A stretch of 10,351 bases of DNA. It comes from DATJSJ01 sp035504175. Lineage in GTDB: Bacteria > Pseudomonadota > Alphaproteobacteria > Acetobacterales > Acetobacteraceae. The notes below the pieces were generated by a model, which saw nothing but the letters and a program-made list of their open reading frames with translations, was not told the origin of the DNA and made no database searches. Shown piece after piece: positions 6,675 to 10,351 of the stretch; the first letter of the stretch is position 1, and each line of letters opens with the position of its first letter. The stretch is taken from contig DATJSJ010000253.1 in the NCBI GenBank assembly GCA_035504175.1, forward strand, positions 1-10,351, written 5' to 3'. Both the position numbers and the translations under genes were made by a program.

Positions 6675-7325
6675 TCAGGCCATCAACGTATCCACGAAGC
6701 GGCGCAGACCGGTCTGGCGGGCGGTGGCGAGACGCGCGGCGTGCAGGATGGCGCGCACGCCGCGCACCGCATCCTCGATCTCGCGGTTGACGATGACGTG
6801 GTCGAATTCGGACCAGTGCTCGATCTCCGCGCGGGCCGCCTGCATGCGGCGGGCGATCTCCGCCCGATCGTCGCCGCCACGCACGCGCAGCCGCGATTCC
6901 AGCACGGCGAGCGACGGCGGCAGCACGAACACGCCGACCACGTCGCCCGGCACCGCCGTGCGCAACTGGCGATGGCCCTGCCAGTCGATGTCGAACACCA
7001 CGTCGCGCCCCTCGGCCAGCGCCCGCTCCACCGGCGCGCGCGGCGTGCCGTAGCCGCGGCCGAACACGTTCGCCCATTCCAGCAGCGCGCCGGAGGCGGC
7101 CATCGCCTCGAACTCCGCCTCGCTGCGGAAATGGTAATGCACGCCGTCGCGCTCGCCGGGGCGCGGAGCGCGGGTGGTGACGCTGACGGAGACGGAGAGC
7201 GCCGTCTCGCGCGCCAGCAGCGAGGCGGCGATCGTGCTCTTGCCGGCGCCGGACGGGGCGGCGATCACCAGGCAAACGCCGCGCCGCTCGGGGACCAGGC
7301 CGGGCAGGCAGGCGGCGTCACTCAA
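6675..7325 (-). CDS. gmk: Guanylate kinase
   Basis: It phosphorylates GMP to GDP using ATP in the cytoplasm. At 216 residues it is of normal family length. The P-loop APSGAGKST lies at 23-31. The GMP-binding stretch SVTTRAPRPGERDGVHYHF (48-66) follows, then GYGTP (91-95), the FDIDWQG strand (111-117) and a lid with RGGDDRAEIARRM. The only start giving a full N-terminus is TTG at 7325, preceded at 7 bases by AGGTG; no in-frame ATG occurs before the P-loop. The start overlaps the last 8 bases of yicC, so the two are probably translationally coupled, as in the common alphaproteobacterial yicC-gmk arrangement. Confidence 0.96.
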   Translation of the reverse strand: MSDAACLPGLVPERRGVCLVIAAPSGAGKSTIAASLLARETALSVSVSVTTRAPRPGERDGVHYHFRSEAEFEAMAASGALLEWANVFGRGYGTPRAPVERALAEGRDVVFDIDWQGHRQLRTAVPGDVVGVFVLPPSLAVLESRLRVRGGDDRAEIARRMQAARAEIEHWSEFDHVIVNREIEDAVRGVRAILHAARLATARQTGLRRFVDTLMA

Positions 7326-8217
7326 TGTTCTGCACCTGCTCGCGCAACTGCTCGATCGCCGCCTTGAGCCGGAGCCCGGTCGCGGTCAGCGCCGAGGAGG
7401 CGGACTTGCTGCACAGCGTGTTCGCCTCGCGGCCGAATTCCTGCACCAGGAAATCGAGCCGCCGCCCGACCGCCGCGCCCTCCGCCAGCAGCGCGTGCGC
7501 GGCGCGGACGTGGCTCGCCAGCCGGTCCAGTTCCTCGCGGACGTCGGAGCGGGCGGCGAGCAGCGCGATCTCCTGCGCCAGCCGGTCCGGCGGCACGGGT
7601 GGCGCGTCGCGCAGCAGGGCGGCCAGGCTTTCCTGCAGCCGCGTGCGATGCGCCTCCGCCTGTCCGGCCGCCTCGGTCTCGGCCGCCGCGTGCAGGGCGC
7701 TGATCTCGGCCAGCAGGGCGGCGAGGACGGTGGCGAGGCGGTCGCCCTCCGCCCGGCGCGCCGCGACCAGCGCGTCGAGCGCCGCGGCGAAGCCGGCGCG
7801 GATCGGCTCGGCCTGGTCCGGCGCCAGCCCGCCCGCCTCCTCCGCGAGCGCGGGGCGCAGGATGCCGGGGAGCGCCAGCAAATTCTCCGCCCGCGGCGCC
7901 GGCGCGCCCGGGATGCGGGCGGCGAGTTCCAGTGCCAGGCGCAGGGCCTGGTCCAGCGCCGCGGGATCGGGGGCGAGGCGGGCCGGCTCCTCGCGCCGGA
8001 CGGACAGCGTCGCGGTGACGCTGCCGCGGCGCAGGTGGCGGCCGGCGGCCTCGCGCAACGCCGGTTCCAGCGCGTCGAAGCCCGCCGGCAGGCGCAGCCG
8101 CAGGTCGAGACCCCGCCCGTTGACGCTGCGCAGTTCCCAGACCCAGGCGAGCGCGCCGCCGCCCTCCGTGCGGGCGAAACCGGTCATCGAGGCGAGAGGC
8201 GCGGGGTCGGCTTGCAT
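7318..8217 (-). CDS. yicC: YicC family endoribonuclease
   Basis: YicC/YloC proteins are endoribonucleases with roles in small-RNA and mRNA turnover in E. coli and Bacillus relatives. The 299-residue product has the family N-terminal signature SMTGFART (10-17), the YicC_N region through about residue 155, and the highly conserved C-terminal block: FLVQEFGREANTLCSKSAS, then LKAAIEQLREQVQNIE at the very end. I chose ATG 8217 (MQADPAPLASMTGF), which gives the normal short leader; the in-frame ATG at Met11 is an alternative. Neither has a clear Shine-Dalgarno. It is transcribed away from the methyltransferase gene and runs into gmk with an 8-base overlap. Confidence 0.94.
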   Translation of the reverse strand: MQADPAPLASMTGFARTEGGGALAWVWELRSVNGRGLDLRLRLPAGFDALEPALREAAGRHLRRGSVTATLSVRREEPARLAPDPAALDQALRLALELAARIPGAPAPRAENLLALPGILRPALAEEAGGLAPDQAEPIRAGFAAALDALVAARRAEGDRLATVLAALLAEISALHAAAETEAAGQAEAHRTRLQESLAALLRDAPPVPPDRLAQEIALLAARSDVREELDRLASHVRAAHALLAEGAAVGRRLDFLVQEFGREANTLCSKSASSALTATGLRLKAAIEQLREQVQNIE

Positions 8218-8353
8218 GGCCGGGACGTGTAGCAGGGGCGGCCCGAGCGGGCGAGGCGGTTGCCTCCCCGGGGAGCGCCCGGCCGGTTGCCAGCGTTGCG
8301 GCCGGCGGGCATGGTCCGCGCGCAACCGTGCCAATGCCACAGACCGGGGTCGG
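8218..8353. other. Divergent intergenic region between yicC and the methyltransferase gene
   Basis: These 136 bases should contain promoters for both directions. A perfect 12-base palindrome, CTCCCCGGGGAG, lies at 8264-8275. On the methyltransferase side GTTGCG (8295-8300) can pair with CGCAAC (8321-8326), enclosing a second 5-bp stem. I see no reliable -35/-10 boxes. The palindrome could be an operator, but GC-rich palindromes are common at this composition. Confidence 0.4.
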
Positions 8354-9115
8354 ATGAGCGCCCGCGACACCAACCGCGACTGGTCGAAGGTCGCCGAAGA
8401 AAACCCCTACTGGGGCGTCCTGAGCTGCGAGCAGTTCCGCGGCCGCGAGCTCTCGCCCGAGGCGCGGGCGCAGTTCTTCGCTTCCGGCGAGGAGCTGATC
8501 GCCAATATCCTCGCCTTCGCCCGCCGCCACATCGACCCGCAGTTCCGGCCGCGCCGGTCGCTGGATTTCGGCTGCGGCGTCGGCCGGCTGCTGATCCCGA
8601 TGGCGCGGGTGTCGCAGGAGGCGGTGGGTGTCGACATCGCGCCCTCGATGCTGGAGCTGACCCGGCGCAACCTGCGGGCGGCCGGGATCAGCAACGCGAC
8701 TGCGGTGACGAGCGACGACACGCTGTCCCGCGTCGAGGGTGAGTTCAACTTCGTCAATTCGTTCATCGTGCTGCAGCACATCCCGCCGGAGCGCGGCTAC
8801 GGGCTGATCGCACGGCTGCTGCAGGCGCTGGCGGTGGGCGGGATCGGCTCGCTGCAGCTCACCTACGCGAAGGAGGCGCGGTTCCGGCCGTTCGACAACG
8901 CGCGGTCACGCTATTTCCGGCGCGAGGGGGCGATCACGTATGATCTCGTGCCGGTCGCGACGACGCCGCCGGAGGGCACGATCACCATGTTCGACTACGA
9001 TCTCAACCAGCTGATGCTGATGGTGGCGGAGGTGGCGGGACAGCCGGTGATGGTGCTGCCGAGCAACCACGACGGGCACATGGGCGTGCATATGATATTC
9101 AAGAAGGTGCGGTAG
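8354..9115 (+). CDS. Class I SAM-dependent methyltransferase
   Basis: A 253-residue soluble protein with a complete Rossmann methyltransferase core. Motif I is SLDFGCGVGRLL (69-80), binding S-adenosylmethionine. AVGVDIAPSMLE (90-101) supplies the acidic ribose-binding residue, and FVNSFIVLQHIPPERG (133-148) is the post-II/IV strand and helix typical of Methyltransf_11/25 proteins. An N-terminal helix-rich segment (NRDWSKVAEENPYWGVLSCE) precedes the core and may help choose the substrate, which I cannot name. ATG 8354 follows a weak GGGGT ribosome site. The next gene is a sulfotransferase-like protein 58 bases downstream on the same strand, hinting at shared work on a glycan or secondary product. 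Confidence 0.88.
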   Translation: MSARDTNRDWSKVAEENPYWGVLSCEQFRGRELSPEARAQFFASGEELIANILAFARRHIDPQFRPRRSLDFGCGVGRLLIPMARVSQEAVGVDIAPSMLELTRRNLRAAGISNATAVTSDDTLSRVEGEFNFVNSFIVLQHIPPERGYGLIARLLQALAVGGIGSLQLTYAKEARFRPFDNARSRYFRREGAITYDLVPVATTPPEGTITMFDYDLNQLMLMVAEVAGQPVMVLPSNHDGHMGVHMIFKKVR

Positions 9116-9173
9116 GCGCTGCGTCGAGGCGGGCACCGACCCGCTGCCGCGCGTTCAGAGTAGGATGTCCTGA

Positions 9174-10142
9174 ATGAGCCAACGATCGGCAATCCTGCAC
9201 ATCGGATTGCACAAGACCGGCAGCACCACGCTGCAATACGCGCTGGTGACGAACCGCGTGCCATTGCGGGACCAGGGCGTCTTCTATTCCTGCGAACATC
9301 TCCCAAGCAAGACGCAGCATTCGCATTTGGCGTTGTTCCTCAGGACGGGCCAAACCGACCAGTATCAGTCGGCCCTGCGGGCGATACTGGACGATTTTGG
9401 CGCGAGCGGGTGCAGCCGGATTGTCCTCTCCGGTGAGGAGTTCTCCACGCTCAAGGCCGAGCTCGTCGACAAGGTGTACAAGGACCTGGCGACCGAGGTC
9501 GGCCGCATAGAGGTGGTGCTGTACGTCCGAAATCTCTACAAGTTCATGTCCTCGCTCGTGGCTCAGTACAGCAAGGGTGCCGACACGATCATCTACCCGC
9601 ACGTGGCGATCAGCCGCCTGAAGGGGTTCAACCCGAGCGACGTGCTGCGGCGCTGGGAGGCCGTGGCCGGCGAAGCCAACGTGACGGTGAGGTGCCTTGA
9701 CAAGCTTCCTGAGGGTAAGACCATCGTGGAAAGCTTTGCCGACTTTGCCGCGATTCAGCTGCCGCTGGTCGCCGCCGATTCCTTTGCCAATCGGTCGGCC
9801 GACGCCATAGCCGCCTCGCTGCAATCGCATCTCGCGTTCGAGTTCGGCCTGACGGAACCGGTGTTCTATCGAGCCTATTTCTCGGAGCTTGGGGAGCGGT
9901 TTAGCCTGCCGCGCATTGAGGCGCGTTACTTCGACCAGATGGAGGAATGGGTGCGCGGGGTTGACCTGTCCCATCCGAAGCTTCGTCCGTTCGACGAGGT
10001 CATGCGGGCGCGCCCGGCGGTGACGGCGGCTGACGGCGACAGTTCGATCCGATTGGCCGAGTACCTCGGCTTCATGTCTGCAGTGCTCAACCGTGCACGG
10101 ATGATCGTGGAGGCCGGAAATCGCTACCGGGCAGCGTCGTGA
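9174..10142 (+). CDS. Sulfotransferase-like protein
   Basis: A 322-residue protein starting with HIGLHKTGSTTLQ (9-21), the PAPS 5'-phosphosulfate-binding loop of the sulfotransferase P-loop fold. RIEVVLYVRNLYKFMSSLVAQ (111-131) matches the second conserved segment, in which an Arg and a downstream Ser contact the 3'-phosphate. The likely role is sulfate transfer from PAPS to a carbohydrate or other hydroxyl; the acceptor is unknown. No signal peptide or membrane span is seen, so it acts in the cytoplasm. ATG 9174 follows AGGA with an 8-base spacer. The gene ends in two tandem TGA codons. Its codons use A and T at third positions noticeably more than ppc, gmk or yicC, consistent with a more recently acquired or faster-evolving gene. 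Confidence 0.82.
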   Translation: MSQRSAILHIGLHKTGSTTLQYALVTNRVPLRDQGVFYSCEHLPSKTQHSHLALFLRTGQTDQYQSALRAILDDFGASGCSRIVLSGEEFSTLKAELVDKVYKDLATEVGRIEVVLYVRNLYKFMSSLVAQYSKGADTIIYPHVAISRLKGFNPSDVLRRWEAVAGEANVTVRCLDKLPEGKTIVESFADFAAIQLPLVAADSFANRSADAIAASLQSHLAFEFGLTEPVFYRAYFSELGERFSLPRIEARYFDQMEEWVRGVDLSHPKLRPFDEVMRARPAVTAADGDSSIRLAEYLGFMSAVLNRARMIVEAGNRYRAAS

Positions 10143-10351
10143 TGAAACAGCACACTCGATCAGTAGCGCGGCGGTGCGACAGCACGCTGAAGGGATATCC
10201 GTCGCTGCGAAGTGTCGCGCCGGTGAGGGCAACAAGGTCAACTGGCTAGATTGTTTTGCGGTAGCCGGGGCAAAACGCCGGGCAAAGGGCGTTAGGCTGG
10301 CTGTCCGCGGCATCGGATGAGATCGGCAAGTCCGGGCACCTCGGCGCACCC
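10143..10351. other. Right-end intergenic stretch without a supported gene
   Basis: About 209 bases after the sulfotransferase stop. I see no protein-like frame with family signal. The only notable item is an inverted repeat, GTTTTGC (10253-10259) and GCAAAAC (10270-10276), a 7-bp stem with a 10-base loop. There is no U-run, so it may be a protein-binding site or simply chance. A reading frame opens at ATG 10317 and leaves the window after 11 codons, too short to judge. Confidence 0.5.

Noticed and set aside
9132..9151. Hairpin between the methyltransferase and sulfotransferase genes as a terminator
   Set aside because: Only a 5-bp GC stem without a T-run in a 58-base gap; such stems are expected by chance at this GC content.
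10171..10187. Terminator after the sulfotransferase gene (GTGC/GCAC)
   Set aside because: Only four consecutive base pairs and no U-run.
1..10351. CRISPR arrays, insertion sequences, rRNA genes
   Set aside because: No regularly spaced direct repeats, transposase motifs or rRNA-like sequence were seen on either strand.

Overview
The window is very GC-rich DNA with the gene order and protein types of an alphaproteobacterium, most likely an Acetobacteraceae/Rhodospirillales member. The main clues are a long beta-repeat protein carrying a bacterial Hint_2 (hedgehog/intein-like) domain, a divergent alphaproteobacterial-style phosphoenolpyruvate carboxylase, and an adjacent yicC-gmk pair. The assignment is inferred from protein style, not from a marker gene.

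Left part (1-3338, minus strand): one uninterrupted reading frame starts at 3338 behind a perfect GGAGGA ribosome site and runs off the left edge (at least 1112 codons). In order it encodes a beta-solenoid-like repeat region (about residues 1-590), a Hint domain starting at Cys601, a short beta-sandwich-like 'GWA' domain, and the first part of a glycosyltransferase-4-like domain. Centre (3577-6375, minus): a 932-residue divergent phosphoenolpyruvate carboxylase that keeps the metal ligands and catalytic His but has changed residues in the usual HGRGG loop. Between it and gmk lies a roughly 300-base noncoding stretch (6376-6674) full of structure. It holds a 14-bp leader hairpin just before the carboxylase start, a tRNA T-arm look-alike, a symmetric ~160-bp palindromic element flanked by two hairpins whose stems differ by compensatory changes, and a terminator-like hairpin after gmk. 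Next come gmk and yicC (6675-8217, minus), overlapping by 8 bases and probably translationally coupled.

Right part (8354-10142, plus): divergent from yicC are a SAM-dependent methyltransferase and, 58 bases on, a sulfotransferase-like protein. They look like a small accessory cassette for modifying glycans or small molecules. The sulfotransferase gene is visibly less GC-saturated than its neighbours. The last ~209 bases hold no gene I can support.

Phosphoenolpyruvate carboxylase (anaplerotic carbon fixation), guanylate kinase (nucleotide metabolism) and YicC (RNA turnover) are core functions. The Hint protein and the methyltransferase/sulfotransferase pair are the accessory, probably surface-related, parts.
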